Positions 33,801 to 42,914 of a stretch of 64,000 nucleotides of DNA are shown piece after piece. Below the pieces are notes generated by a model. That model ran no database searches. It saw only the letters and a program-made list of their open reading frames with translations, and was not told where the DNA came from. The position numbers were made by a program, and so were the translations under genes. The DNA is taken from positions 62,001-126,000 of the forward strand of contig JAJNBD010000008.1 in assembly GCA_021156105.1 (NCBI GenBank), read 5' to 3'. This DNA comes from Gammaproteobacteria bacterium. GTDB lineage: Bacteria; Pseudomonadota; Gammaproteobacteria; CAISUE01. Each line of letters opens with the position of its first letter. The first letter of the stretch is position 1.

Positions 33801-34526
33801 ATGCAGAAAAGAAACCAGGTGGCTTGTGAGTGGGGCGAGTCAGGATTAATTAACAGTCATGCAGATGTTATTATTATCGTTGATGTGCTTTCATTTTCGA
33901 CCTGTATTGATATTGCAGTAGCTAATGGTGCATGTGTTTATCCTTATGCCTACAATGACGCAACGGCAAACCATTATGCTGTTGAAAAAAGCGCCATGCT
34001 TGCTTTGGGGAGAAACAAAGACAGTTATAGTTTATCACCAAGTTCATTATTAAATATTCCTAAAGATACACGTTTGGTTCTGCCTTCGCCCAATGGGGCG
34101 ACTTTAACATTGCAAGCTAAAAGGCAAGCAGTGTATGTCTTAACAGCTTGCTTGAGAAATGCTTCAGCTGTAGCAAATGCAGCAATGAAGCTAGGTGAAA
34201 GGATTGCTGTTATTCCTGCCGGAGAGCGATGGCTAGATAATTCACTGCGAGTGGCGTACGAAGATTTAATTGGCTCAGGTGCAATTATTAAGCAGCTTAA
34301 AGGCGAAAAAACAGAAGAGGCAAAAACAGCAGAATTAATTTTTGAACAAGCAAAAGCAGAAAAATTTAGAAATATTTTTCAATTAAGAAGCGCTTTGGAG
34401 TTAATCGGCCAAGGTTTTGAAGAAGATGTCGAAATTGCTTGCCAGTATGATGTTAGTTCTGCAGTTCCTATTCTGCAGAATGAATTTTTTATTGGGCTCA
34501 GGTCTGAGAGGTTTCAGTTTTTATAA
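33801..34526 (+). CDS. 2-phosphosulfolactate phosphatase family protein (ComB-like)
   Basis: ComB is a Mg-dependent phosphatase that makes sulfolactate in coenzyme M synthesis; in bacteria outside that pathway the substrate is uncertain. Family blocks are clear: VIIIVDVLSFSTCIDIAVANGA, LVLPSPNGATLTLQA, VLTACLRNASAVANAA, IAVIPAGERW, YEDLIGSGAII and FQLRSALELIGQGFEEDVEIA. 241 residues from this start. ATG 33801 follows GAGAAGAAAG; ATG 33777 and TTG 33768 are alternatives without a ribosome-binding site. Adjacent genes do not suggest coenzyme M or sulfolactate metabolism, so the physiological role stays open. Confidence 0.85.
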   Translation: MQKRNQVACEWGESGLINSHADVIIIVDVLSFSTCIDIAVANGACVYPYAYNDATANHYAVEKSAMLALGRNKDSYSLSPSSLLNIPKDTRLVLPSPNGATLTLQAKRQAVYVLTACLRNASAVANAAMKLGERIAVIPAGERWLDNSLRVAYEDLIGSGAIIKQLKGEKTEEAKTAELIFEQAKAEKFRNIFQLRSALELIGQGFEEDVEIACQYDVSSAVPILQNEFFIGLRSERFQFL

Positions 34527-34598
34527 AGAGTAATCTGCGCTAATATAAGTCATTTTAATCACTACATAATAATTGCCTTGCGCTGAGCTGTTTTGCCG

Positions 34599-35879
34599 TT
34601 ATAACTTACTATCACCATTATGAGTTGTCGGTGAAGGCTGTGTTTGGTAGCATTGTATGCATACCAGTGCCATCACTGCGGCAAAAATCATATACCAAGC
34701 CGGTGAAGTTTTACTGCCGGTAGCCTCTATTAACCAGGTGACGACTAATGGGCAGGTGCCGCCAAAAAAAGCTAGGCCTAAATTAAAGCCAAGTGAAAGT
34801 CCTGTATAGCGTATATTTACTGGAAAGGCTTGTACCATGTTGATCCAAGCCGTCGATAAAAAAATGCTAAAAAGTAAAGTAAAAATACCAAGCCCCACAT
34901 AGACCAGGCTGAGTGAATCTGTATTTAGCATTTTGAAAATAGGATAAGCAAACGCTAATAATGCAACAGCTGAAATTTTGAGCAATGCATCTTTATTAAC
35001 GTAGTCTGCAATCCAAGCGGTGAGAAGAATTAGTAGCGCAAAAATAAATAATAAAATACTATTCATGCTTAATGTTTGGGCGTGAGAAAGTAAATGAATT
35101 TGGCTAAGGTAGGTAGGCATCCAAACAAATAAAATTTGATACATAATGCCCCAGCTGCTTGATAGGCCAAATACAAATAATAGCTTTTTAAAATTTGTTT
35201 GACTTTTGATTAATTCGGCTAGCACTAATTTGTTGTCATTAGGCTTTTGAAACAAAGGAGATTCTGGTAAAAATAAGCGCCAGCAAAAGCTAATTAAGCA
35301 TAGTAAAAAACCCGCAAAATATCCGATTCGCCATGCGCCACTCAACAATTGTGCTGAGGAAAAATGTTTTAATAAAGCTAGTGCGGTTAATGAACTGATT
35401 AAAATGCCAATGGCTGTGCTGCTAGGCACTAAGCTAACCCAAAAAGCTTGTCGATTTGCAGGAGCGGTTTCGGCAAGGTAGATTGCAGATCCTGTGTGTT
35501 CGCCGCCAGCAGAAAAACCTTGAAAGATGCGAATGGTGCAGAGCAAAATAGGACTTGCTATGCCGATTTGTTGGTAAGTGGGTAACAAAGCAAGGCCTAA
35601 GGCCGCGGCGCCAATTAAGGCAAGCGAAGTTAGTAACGCATGCTGCCGACCATGGTTGTCACCAATCCAGCCAAACAAAAGCCCACCTAAAGGTCGTGCT
35701 AGAAAACTCAAAGCAAATGCAAAAAACGTCAAGATTAAAGAAAGCAGTTTATTTTGGGTGGGAAAAAATAATTGTGAGATGATAGGCGCTAAATAGCCAT
35801 AAAGCAAAAAGTTATACCATTCACATAAACTGCCTATAGTTGCGCCAATCGTGATGAGGAATGAAGATCTTTTTGGCAT
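34599..35879 (-). CDS. MFS transporter, metabolite:H+ symporter (ProP-like) family
   Basis: 426 residues, 12 membrane helices, inner membrane. The MHS subgroup is shown by the N-terminal IGSLCEWYNFLLYGYLAP, the motif A loop RPLGGLLFGWIGDNHGRQHALL, and RIFQGFSAGGEHTGSAIYLAE in helix 4. Members import osmolytes, dicarboxylates or citrate; Legionellales carry many and use them to take host metabolites. Substrate unknown. Starts with ATG directly after the minus-strand upstream gene region (12-base gap to the HAD gene end), so the two may be co-transcribed. Confidence 0.9.
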   Translation of the reverse strand: MPKRSSFLITIGATIGSLCEWYNFLLYGYLAPIISQLFFPTQNKLLSLILTFFAFALSFLARPLGGLLFGWIGDNHGRQHALLTSLALIGAAALGLALLPTYQQIGIASPILLCTIRIFQGFSAGGEHTGSAIYLAETAPANRQAFWVSLVPSSTAIGILISSLTALALLKHFSSAQLLSGAWRIGYFAGFLLCLISFCWRLFLPESPLFQKPNDNKLVLAELIKSQTNFKKLLFVFGLSSSWGIMYQILFVWMPTYLSQIHLLSHAQTLSMNSILLFIFALLILLTAWIADYVNKDALLKISAVALLAFAYPIFKMLNTDSLSLVYVGLGIFTLLFSIFLSTAWINMVQAFPVNIRYTGLSLGFNLGLAFFGGTCPLVVTWLIEATGSKTSPAWYMIFAAVMALVCIQCYQTQPSPTTHNGDSKL

Positions 35880-35891
35880 ATTTAGTTTTTC

Positions 35892-37088
35892 TCAATTTGT
35901 CTTTAGATGATGACTAGGAATTGGTGCTTGGCACGCCTCGGGTATTTTTCGTTTTCTTGATGCAATGCAGCTTAACTGAACTAGTGCTGAGGTGGTAGAC
36001 TGAGGCGACGTCTCTTCTTGTGTTTTGGCTTGAAATAAACGCTCAATGTGCGCTGCTAGTTTCTGTTTGCACTTTTCAAAGGAAATGTCAAAATGTTCCC
36101 GGGTATAAACATTTGCGTGACAAGCTTTATAAGGAGGTGGAAGTGTTAAAAAGGAGTTTGTTTGCTTAATTTGATCATCGATTAAAATGACATTTTTATT
36201 TCCAGAGGGAAATGCTTTTTGAATATGCTCGCCTTTTAGTTTGTGGTCAGTATGGTTTTCAAAACGGTGGACAATCTTTACCCCATAGTGTTCTTCTAAT
36301 TTTTGGACAACCTTGTGTGATGATAAATGATCGCTTTTATATTGCGTTAATATTTTGCAAATTTCCGCATTGGAAAGATTTTTATTAATTTCAGTAATTA
36401 CTTGGCTAGGTAGAGTATGAAAGAATTCTTGGTGCAGCTCACGCTTTTCATCAATGCTGGCGACCATACTCAAAAAGTCTCCTTGTAATTCACCACGCGC
36501 GTTTTTTTTAGCTGCCCTAGTAAGGAGATGTTCTATAAGGTTTTTTTCAAGACTCTTGCGAGCTGTCAGCGTTTGCAGTGTTAACCGGGGAAGGTTTTGC
36601 AGGGCCTGTAATAATTCTACAACATCTTCATTGAAAAAAAGCTCTTTTTCTATATTGGAAAAGCTATAATCAATGAGTGTTTCATCAATGTCGACATAAA
36701 TGGTAATGGGTTCTTTGGTATGTTTAATAAATTTAAGCAACGCTTTTTTTTGGACAGTATCGATATTGCCTTGAAGCTTGATAAGATAGCTTCGGTAATT
36801 CCTTTCGTCCGCCTTATGGTGAAAGGCGCGATCTGCCGAGAGAAGAATAATTTGCTCTTGCCGGTCAATTTTGAAGAAAGCTTTATAATCAAAAGCTTTA
36901 TCTAAAAAGCGCTTTTTGCTAATCATGCTTTCTTCATTTTCTTCGTTTTGAGTAAGCGTCCACTCTTCAATATTAAGGCTGACAAATTCTTCAGCTAATT
37001 TTTCTAAAATTTCTTTAACCTCTTCATTGATGCATAGGTCAGCTGGATGGTTATAAATAATTTCATCAGTAAGGATAATTATTTTCAT
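35892..37088 (-). CDS. HAD-superfamily-like protein with basic NLS-like tail, paralogue 1
   Basis: 398 residues. The HAD phosphatase motifs are visible: motif I IYVDIDETLIDY (Asp133, Asp135), motif II-like LQTLTARKS, and motif IV NVILIDDQIKQ. The 130 residues before motif I are specific to this pair of proteins. The C-terminal end carries SRKRKIPEA, resembling a monopartite nuclear localisation signal. The paralogue at 43930-45282 has the same layout (MKVILLIDSSIYDN, VDIDDTLV, VLTARNS, FLIDDNIEQ) and its own PRKRK tail. Alignment of the two N-termini fixes this start at 37088 instead of 37205. Phosphatase activity is plausible; host-directed action is inference. Confidence 0.75.
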   Translation of the reverse strand: MKIIILTDEIIYNHPADLCINEEVKEILEKLAEEFVSLNIEEWTLTQNEENEESMISKKRFLDKAFDYKAFFKIDRQEQIILLSADRAFHHKADERNYRSYLIKLQGNIDTVQKKALLKFIKHTKEPITIYVDIDETLIDYSFSNIEKELFFNEDVVELLQALQNLPRLTLQTLTARKSLEKNLIEHLLTRAAKKNARGELQGDFLSMVASIDEKRELHQEFFHTLPSQVITEINKNLSNAEICKILTQYKSDHLSSHKVVQKLEEHYGVKIVHRFENHTDHKLKGEHIQKAFPSGNKNVILIDDQIKQTNSFLTLPPPYKACHANVYTREHFDISFEKCKQKLAAHIERLFQAKTQEETSPQSTTSALVQLSCIASRKRKIPEACQAPIPSHHLKTN

Positions 37089-37195
37089 AGGGATGAGATT
37101 CTTATTTTGATTTTTTTCACCACAATGCTTTTGAAAAAAGGCAGGGGGAGGTTGTTTTGATGCCTGGTTATGAGATTCATAAAACGACTGTGAAG

Positions 37196-37447
37196 TTAAA
37201 CGCAAAACTTTAGGCGTAATTTCTCACACTCTGCAAGTTCATCATCTATTGCTAGAGAGAGTACTTGCACTTTTAAATCATCGGCAATTTCTTCATGGGG
37301 TGATTCAGAAACTACTCTTTTTTGGTACCTCTGCCAAACGAGTGTTTTGCTGGATTCTAATAAACCAGCATACTGCGTTTTTCTGTATTCAGGTAGAAAA
37401 CTAAAGATAGAGCCATCGATTAAGCGTGAAGTTTGGGAAAAAAACAT
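37196..37447 (-). CDS. Small hypothetical protein upstream of HAD paralogue 1
   Basis: 83 residues, soluble, charged C-terminal half (SPHEEIADDLKVQVLSLAIDDELAECEKLRLKF). No family recognised and no clear Shine-Dalgarno. It is 107 bases upstream of the HAD gene on the same strand and could be the first gene of that operon, or a fragment of a longer gene. Confidence 0.5.
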   Translation of the reverse strand: MFFSQTSRLIDGSIFSFLPEYRKTQYAGLLESSKTLVWQRYQKRVVSESPHEEIADDLKVQVLSLAIDDELAECEKLRLKFCV

Positions 37448-37554
37448 GATGTTAGTTTTTCTCTTTTTTATTTAACCAAAAAAGTTATGAATGACATAAC
37501 AAGTAAGGTGAGAATTATATAACAATATTTTTAAATTTTGTGCAAGTTTCTCTA

Positions 37555-38958
37555 TTAGCCCGGGCTGGGTAAACGAGTTTTAAATTTCTCTTGGGCGGAT
37601 CTTGGTGTTCGGGCGGTAAGCGTTCCATAAGAGGTGGAAGCTTTTGTTGGTAAAGCTAACTCTGCTTGTGGCTCGACTTTGATAGTAATATGGCTTGGAC
37701 GCTGGCGTTTTGCCCAAAAGCCTGATTTGATTTCACCCTGGGGAAGTAGTTGTTTTTTTTGATTTTCCTCATCAATAGACAAGTTTTCAGCTGATTCAGA
37801 AGGCGGGGAAAGCGCAGGCTTGTTAAAGGCAGATTGTATAACTTGGAAAGCTTGCGCGCCATTGTTGGCAAAATAAGGAGGAATAGAGAGGATGGCTAAT
37901 GATCCAGCAATACCTTTAGCGATAGGGCTTTGTTGCGATAAGCTAAACCAACGATTTAATAACATGAGCATGCTGCCGAAGAAACCCGCGCCATTATTTA
38001 GCAAGCTATCTGCTGCGCTAGCCAAAGCAAGGGTGGTGGCTAGGCATATTCTAAAAGCAGACGAACGAAAGCTTTTTACATTAACTAAAGTTAGTGCGCC
38101 GGTAAAAATTTTATATAAATCAGCGCCTGCCGTTAATAACACAGAAGCTAAGCCTGGTATAGCGGAGGCTAAGCCAATCGCTTGCACAAGCCTTGGGTTG
38201 ATGGGAAGGTTAAAAAATAACTGGTTAATTTCAATAATTGCCCCTTCTGTGCTAATCACGGCTAAAGCGGCATTGCCAATGGTGTAGAGTACGGCTAAAA
38301 AGCCAGCGGCAATCAGCGAAAGTTTTTCGCGCCGAGATAAAGTGGTGTGGTTACTGCCAATGCTCGCTACGGTTAATGCTGCGGTTCGAGAATTAGTAAA
38401 AATACGTGTTAGATTGAAAGTGGCGTAAGAATAAAAGCTACAAGCGGGCACAAAAGTTGCGCCTACATATTCTGGCCAAGTAGGGGGCAAATTGCTATCG
38501 ACGGGTTTGCTAATTATTTTTCGCGCTAAAATCACACCTGCTTGAATTGCATTAAGTGTTGTAAAAATTGCTGAGCAAATACCACTGAAAATGAAATAAA
38601 CAAAGCTTGTTTTATAAACTGCTTTTCTAATTGTTGGCAAGTTTTGTGCCGCGGAGATTTCTGTTAAATTTTGCTTGGGTTTTTGGCAAGCGAGTAGGTG
38701 TTTACTATTAGTGTACATTTTAGGGATGCGTGAAAATATCGCCACAATAAAACTACCTGCCATTGCAGTATAGTCCATGGCTTTATTAGCTTCTGCAGGC
38801 AGCCCAAGCCCCTCATCATCTAAGCCAGCTGAAAATAATGCCTGTCCAACACTTTGAAGTACTTTGCCACAGCCAAAAACTGCGGTTATGGCGATACTCC
38901 CTGCAGTAACGGCAAGTGAAGAAATATGCTTTTTAATTTTTTTAAAAAATTTGCGCAT
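37555..38958 (-). CDS. Multipass membrane protein of unknown function
   Basis: 467 residues with roughly nine or ten hydrophobic helices (for example SLAVTAGSIAITAVFGCGKVL, YFIFSGICSAIFTTLNAIQAGVI, LSLIAAGFLAVLYTIGNAAL, AIGLASAIPGLASVLLTAGADL) between a basic N-terminus (MRKFFKKIKKH) and a soluble C-terminal tail of about 90 residues rich in Pro, Ser and charged residues. No transporter family motif recognised. The first codon of the longest frame is TTG at 38970; ATG 38958 starts the basic segment and is preferred. Possibly a translocated membrane effector; not assignable. Confidence 0.75.
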   Translation of the reverse strand: MRKFFKKIKKHISSLAVTAGSIAITAVFGCGKVLQSVGQALFSAGLDDEGLGLPAEANKAMDYTAMAGSFIVAIFSRIPKMYTNSKHLLACQKPKQNLTEISAAQNLPTIRKAVYKTSFVYFIFSGICSAIFTTLNAIQAGVILARKIISKPVDSNLPPTWPEYVGATFVPACSFYSYATFNLTRIFTNSRTAALTVASIGSNHTTLSRREKLSLIAAGFLAVLYTIGNAALAVISTEGAIIEINQLFFNLPINPRLVQAIGLASAIPGLASVLLTAGADLYKIFTGALTLVNVKSFRSSAFRICLATTLALASAADSLLNNGAGFFGSMLMLLNRWFSLSQQSPIAKGIAGSLAILSIPPYFANNGAQAFQVIQSAFNKPALSPPSESAENLSIDEENQKKQLLPQGEIKSGFWAKRQRPSHITIKVEPQAELALPTKASTSYGTLTARTPRSAQEKFKTRLPSPG

Positions 38959-39378
38959 AGTAAAATTCAAGTTAAAAGAATTGTGAAGCTAGACCTGGCA
39001 TAGGAAGTTCTTGCAAAATTGATGCCTGGTTTATTAATGTTGATAGTCTGAGCTGAAGATATGAGCTTATGGCGTTGCGCCAAAATGCCTCATGTTAAAA
39101 GTTATTGTTTTTTATTAAGTATATTTAACGAGGGTAATGATTAAATTGTATTTAATGCCGAGGCTTGGCTATATACCAAATTATTAATTTTAATCCATCT
39201 TTTTACCATCCTTCCTTAAAATTCTTTTTTGAAGAATAGTTGGGATGGCCACAGAGCCTGGTCTGACGTCGGCCAGTGGGTTTGTTAGCCTGAGGTTTTC
39301 GTTGGTGGTGCTTTTCTTATATAATATCAGGGATTAAATATTCCTTGAGCTTATGGCAAGCGCCAGATAATAATCCTT
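38959..39378. other. Divergent spacer between membrane protein and malic enzyme
   Basis: About 420 bases. A plus-strand TATAAT at 39320-39325 stands 54 bases before maeA and is its probable -10, without a clear -35. Nothing else is apparent. Confidence 0.5.
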
Positions 39379-41091
39379 ATGATATCCCCTCCACCCAAAA
39401 AAGAATTTATTGAAACTAGTTTGACCGATTATGCTTTAATTGCCAATCCAACTTTAAACAAAGGTACGGCTTTTACACTTGAAGAACGTGAGGCATTTAA
39501 TTTATTTGGTATATTGCCTACGCAAATTAGTACCTTGGAAACCCAGCTTGTCCGTACCTATAAAGCTTTCCGCGCGCAAGCAACAGATTTAGATCGCTAT
39601 GTATATTTGCGTAGTTTGCAAGATTCCAATGAAACTTTATTCTATGCTTTAACCGTAAAGTATATTGAGGAAGTTTTGCCAATTATTTATACGCCAACAG
39701 TTGGCTTGGCTTGCCGGCATTTTAGCCATCTGTATCGACGTCCACGGGGTATTTTTTTAACCCCGCCAGAACAAAATTACATGGATCAAATTCTTGCTAA
39801 TCCTCGTTATGATCATGTTCAAGCGATTGTCGTCTCTGATGGTGGACGCATTCTTGGTTTGGGAGATCAGGGTGCAGGCGGCATGGGAATTCCCATTGGC
39901 AAATTAGCTTTATATTCTGCTTGCGCAGGTATTCACCCCAAAAATACTTTGCCAATTTTGTTGGATGTCGGCACAGATAACGAAAAGTTATTGCAGGATC
40001 CGCTTTATATCGGTTACCGCCATCCACGCATTCATGGGCAGGCCTATGATGATTTTATTGATCAGTTCGTGCAAGCAATTAAACGTCGTTTCCCAAATGT
40101 TTTGTTGCAGTGGGAAGATTTTGCGCAAAAGAATGCTAATCGGTTATTGGCAAAATATCGTGACGAATTATGTACCTTTAATGATGATATTCAAGGGACT
40201 GCTGCGATTGCGACAGCGGCATTATTAGCCGCTGTACAAGTGACTGGTAAACCAATTACAGAGCAAACAATAGCTGTATTAGGTGCAGGTTCTGCAGGCT
40301 GCGGTGTTAGTGAGCTATTGGTGGATGTTATGGTGGAAGCTGGTTTAGATGAAAAAACCGCACGCGCAAGATTTTTTATGGTTGATCGGGAAGGTTTATT
40401 AGTTGAAGGCATGCAAGGCTTGATGTCATTCCAAGAAAAATTCTTGCAAAGCAAAGCGCATCTTGCGCAGCTTCAGTTTAAGACCGATGGTAAAATTAGC
40501 TTAGAAGAAGTGGTAAAAAAAGCTAAACCGACAGTGCTTATTGGTGCTTCTGCACAGCCGGGGGCATTTACCGAATCTATTGTTCGCTCTATGGCTGCGC
40601 ATGCAGAACAACCTATTATTTTTCCTTTATCTAATCCAACCACATGTTGTGAAGCGGCACCAGAAGACTTATTAAATTGGACAGAAGGCCGAGCATTAAT
40701 TGGTACGGGAACGCCATTCCCACCGGTACAAAAAAATGGCCATGAGTTTCGTATTGATCAAAGCAACAATAGCTATATTTTCCCAGGTGTTGGTTTAGGG
40801 GCTATTGCAGCACAATCAAGTCGAGTGACGGATAGTATGTTTATGGTGGCTGCAAAAACGGTTGCATCGCTATCACCAGCACGCCTCAATAAAGAGGCAA
40901 ACTTATTGCCACCATTAACCAATATCCGAGAGATTTCAAAATTAGTTGCATTCGCGGTGGCAAAAGAAGCAAGGCGTTTAGGTTTGAGCGCTTTAGGTAA
41001 TGCTAGCGATGAAGCATTGCTGGCACATATTGAAGCTAATATGTGGGAACCAAAATATTTGCCATATAGAAAGAAAACCAAAAAAGAATAA
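39379..41091 (+). CDS. maeA: NAD-dependent malic enzyme (MaeA/SfcA type)
   Basis: Oxidatively decarboxylates malate to pyruvate with NAD and Mg/Mn; cytosolic. 570 residues, close to E. coli MaeA (565). Family blocks: YIEEVLPIIYTPTVGLACRHFSHLYRRPRGIFL, IVVSDGGRILGLGDQGAGGMGIPIGKLALY (malic enzyme signature), ENANRLLAKYRDELCTFNDDIQGTAAIATAALLAA, and the Rossmann loop VLGAGSAGCG. Its product pyruvate feeds the amino-acid-driven metabolism typical of intracellular gammaproteobacteria. Monocistronic by position. Confidence 0.95.
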   Translation: MISPPPKKEFIETSLTDYALIANPTLNKGTAFTLEEREAFNLFGILPTQISTLETQLVRTYKAFRAQATDLDRYVYLRSLQDSNETLFYALTVKYIEEVLPIIYTPTVGLACRHFSHLYRRPRGIFLTPPEQNYMDQILANPRYDHVQAIVVSDGGRILGLGDQGAGGMGIPIGKLALYSACAGIHPKNTLPILLDVGTDNEKLLQDPLYIGYRHPRIHGQAYDDFIDQFVQAIKRRFPNVLLQWEDFAQKNANRLLAKYRDELCTFNDDIQGTAAIATAALLAAVQVTGKPITEQTIAVLGAGSAGCGVSELLVDVMVEAGLDEKTARARFFMVDREGLLVEGMQGLMSFQEKFLQSKAHLAQLQFKTDGKISLEEVVKKAKPTVLIGASAQPGAFTESIVRSMAAHAEQPIIFPLSNPTTCCEAAPEDLLNWTEGRALIGTGTPFPPVQKNGHEFRIDQSNNSYIFPGVGLGAIAAQSSRVTDSMFMVAAKTVASLSPARLNKEANLLPPLTNIREISKLVAFAVAKEARRLGLSALGNASDEALLAHIEANMWEPKYLPYRKKTKKE

Positions 41092-41196
41092 GTTTTGCTA
41101 GGGCGGTTTGTGGATGCCTTTTGGATATCGCCCCAGCATAAATTATCTGTCATATTTCTTTATGGATATTAAAATGCTTTACAAGAAGTGTAAGCT

Positions 41197-41307
41197 ATGT
41201 TGACCATTGATCTGGAAACGCATTTTTATATCCGCGCTATTTTTGAATACTTAGCAAAACTCACTAAATATCCTAAATTTGCTAAAACTGATCAACCGAA
41301 GATTTAA
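41197..41307 (+). CDS. Possible short open frame
   Basis: 36 codons (MLTIDLETHFYIRAIFEYLAKL, then a charged tail KYPKFAKTDQPKI). No ribosome-binding site is clear. It may be a gene fragment; the rest of the 41092-41414 spacer shows nothing else. Confidence 0.2.
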   Translation: MLTIDLETHFYIRAIFEYLAKLTKYPKFAKTDQPKI

Positions 41308-41414
41308 ATTTATTGTTTGCAAAAGGAGTTGCTTTATATCAAAGCAAAACGTTTATTGCTCACCCATTAAAAAGCTGATACGATGTCCAGCAAATTCCCC
41401 TGAGTGGCTAGGCA

Positions 41415-42290
41415 ATGAAAATTTCTATTGTGATTCCCAGTTATAATTACGCGCAATATTTACCTCGTGCATTAGACTCTATCCTTGTCCAAAAAAAAAA
41501 CAATGTGGAAATTATTATCGTTGATGATGGATCAACCGATGATACTGCAAATATTGCGAAAACTTATGCCGCAAAGCATCCTAATATTTTTTATTATCAT
41601 CAAGAGAATCAAGGTCCTGCTAAAGCACGAAATTTAGGGCTAGAACAAGCGCGTGGCAATTATGTGATGACGCTAGATGCTGATGACGAAATGACGCCTG
41701 ATAGTTTGCAGCAGTTTTTTGATGCCATACAACAGACGCCTGATTGCCCAGGATTCATTTGCCCTTATTATTCCTTTCAACCTAATGGCAAAAAAAAACT
41801 TAGCAAAAAGCTTTGGTTAGCTAGCAAAGAAAAGAATTTTGCTCGCTATTTAAAGGGTGAGGTTCCAACGTGTTCAGGCGGCTTTTTGCTCAGCAAAGAA
41901 GCTTGGCGAAATCTTCGCTACCCAGAAAATGTCCGTGGGCGCGAAGATCAGCCTGTTTTTTCACTTATGTTTGCCTTATATGATTTACGTATTTTACCAA
42001 ATGCCTCTTGCATAACCTATCGCCACGATGATAGTTTGCGCGGCCAAACTAAGCAGCATATAGGACAAGAAAAACTTGTTGATGCTATTTTTAACCATCC
42101 TCTCCTACCAGTAAGTTTTAAAAAATATCGGGGGCTGTTTGAAAGCTTACTCTATTTATCACTTTTTCGTGGCAGCTTAAGCGATAGTGATAAAAAGGCC
42201 GCGCGCCGATATTACCTACAAGCGCTAAAAAAAGATTGGCGTCAAGCGCTGCAGCTTAATCATCTCCGCAAATTTTTACGGGCATTATAA
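41415..42290 (+). CDS. Family 2 glycosyltransferase
   Basis: 291 residues, cytosolic GT-A fold. N-terminal SIVIPSYNYAQYLPRALDSIL, nucleotide-sugar motif IIIVDDGSTDDTANIA, GPAKARNLGLEQARGNYVMTLDADDEMTPDSL (the DXD-type DADD) and GREDQPVF near residue 178 (acceptor-site ED). Transfers a sugar from a nucleotide donor, probably to a surface glycan, but no polysaccharide cluster surrounds it. A hairpin with T-run follows the stop. Confidence 0.9.
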   Translation: MKISIVIPSYNYAQYLPRALDSILVQKKNNVEIIIVDDGSTDDTANIAKTYAAKHPNIFYYHQENQGPAKARNLGLEQARGNYVMTLDADDEMTPDSLQQFFDAIQQTPDCPGFICPYYSFQPNGKKKLSKKLWLASKEKNFARYLKGEVPTCSGGFLLSKEAWRNLRYPENVRGREDQPVFSLMFALYDLRILPNASCITYRHDDSLRGQTKQHIGQEKLVDAIFNHPLLPVSFKKYRGLFESLLYLSLFRGSLSDSDKKAARRYYLQALKKDWRQALQLNHLRKFLRAL

Positions 42291-42291
42291 T

Positions 42292-42315
42292 AATTGCAGG
42301 GGGGGGCAATTTTTT
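42292..42315 (+). terminator. Rho-independent terminator of the glycosyltransferase gene
   Basis: AATTGC, loop AGGGGGGG, GCAATT followed by TTTT: 6-bp stem with T-run immediately after the stop at 42290. Confidence 0.6.
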
Positions 42316-42361
42316 AATTTAGCCATAAATTGCCCTCTGAAACTAGTATAGTTAGCCGTGA

Positions 42362-42600
42362 GAAAATCTGCCAAAATTTATTTCAAGCGTGTTCAAAGTG
42401 CAGTAAAAAATTTCGAATTTTATCGAACCCATGGCGGCAATAAGAATATTGTGGACGCCTTGTATGATCAGGTATGTTGATTCTCCAATTTTATGAGGTC
42501 AACAAGAGCCGATTACCAAAAAGGCTATCAATTTTTCAATACGCACGCTTTCTGTTATATGCGTTTCTTCAAAGCGAAAGCCCTGGCTTTTTAAACAAGG
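42362..42600 (-). pseudogene. IS4-family transposase C-terminal remnant
   Basis: Minus-strand reading CLKSQGFRFEETHITESVRIEKLIAFLVIGSC, an in-frame TGA where a Trp codon is expected, then PHKIGE, a frameshift and RRPQYSYCRHGFDKIRNFLLHFEHA. This follows the IS4-type C-terminus (CLKxxGFxxExTHxTxxxRxxKLxALLxIAxCWAxKxGE ... SxFRxGLDxIR). The rest of the 42312-42914 spacer is non-coding. Confidence 0.8.
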
Positions 42601-42914
42601 TAGGGGAATAGAAAGCCGCGCTTAAGCCCATTAAGCTTTACCGTTATCTGGATAAAATAAGAGGTCCTTGGTCTTCTTTTTTTGCTATAGTTTAGATAAG
42701 GTACGAGATATCTCGTTGCATATCCAGGATGCATAGGAAGAGTTTTTACAGATAATCTCACAGGTTTTTATTTCAACTTGGGAGAAAAAATTATACGCCC
42801 ATTAAAAATTTCTCCCCTGCTGAAGTTGGTGCTGGCATGAAAAACTTTATTAAGCTAAACTTAAGCTTGTTGGTGTTATGCTGAAATCAAGCAAAAAAAT
42901 AAGAGGTGATCATT

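Noticed and set aside
37892..38287. 131-codon plus-strand frame in the multipass membrane gene
   Set aside because: Shadow of the minus-strand membrane protein, no start signal.
41092..41150. Hairpin GGGCG...CGCCC after maeA as terminator
   Set aside because: Five-base stem with a loop of over 20 bases and no T-run.
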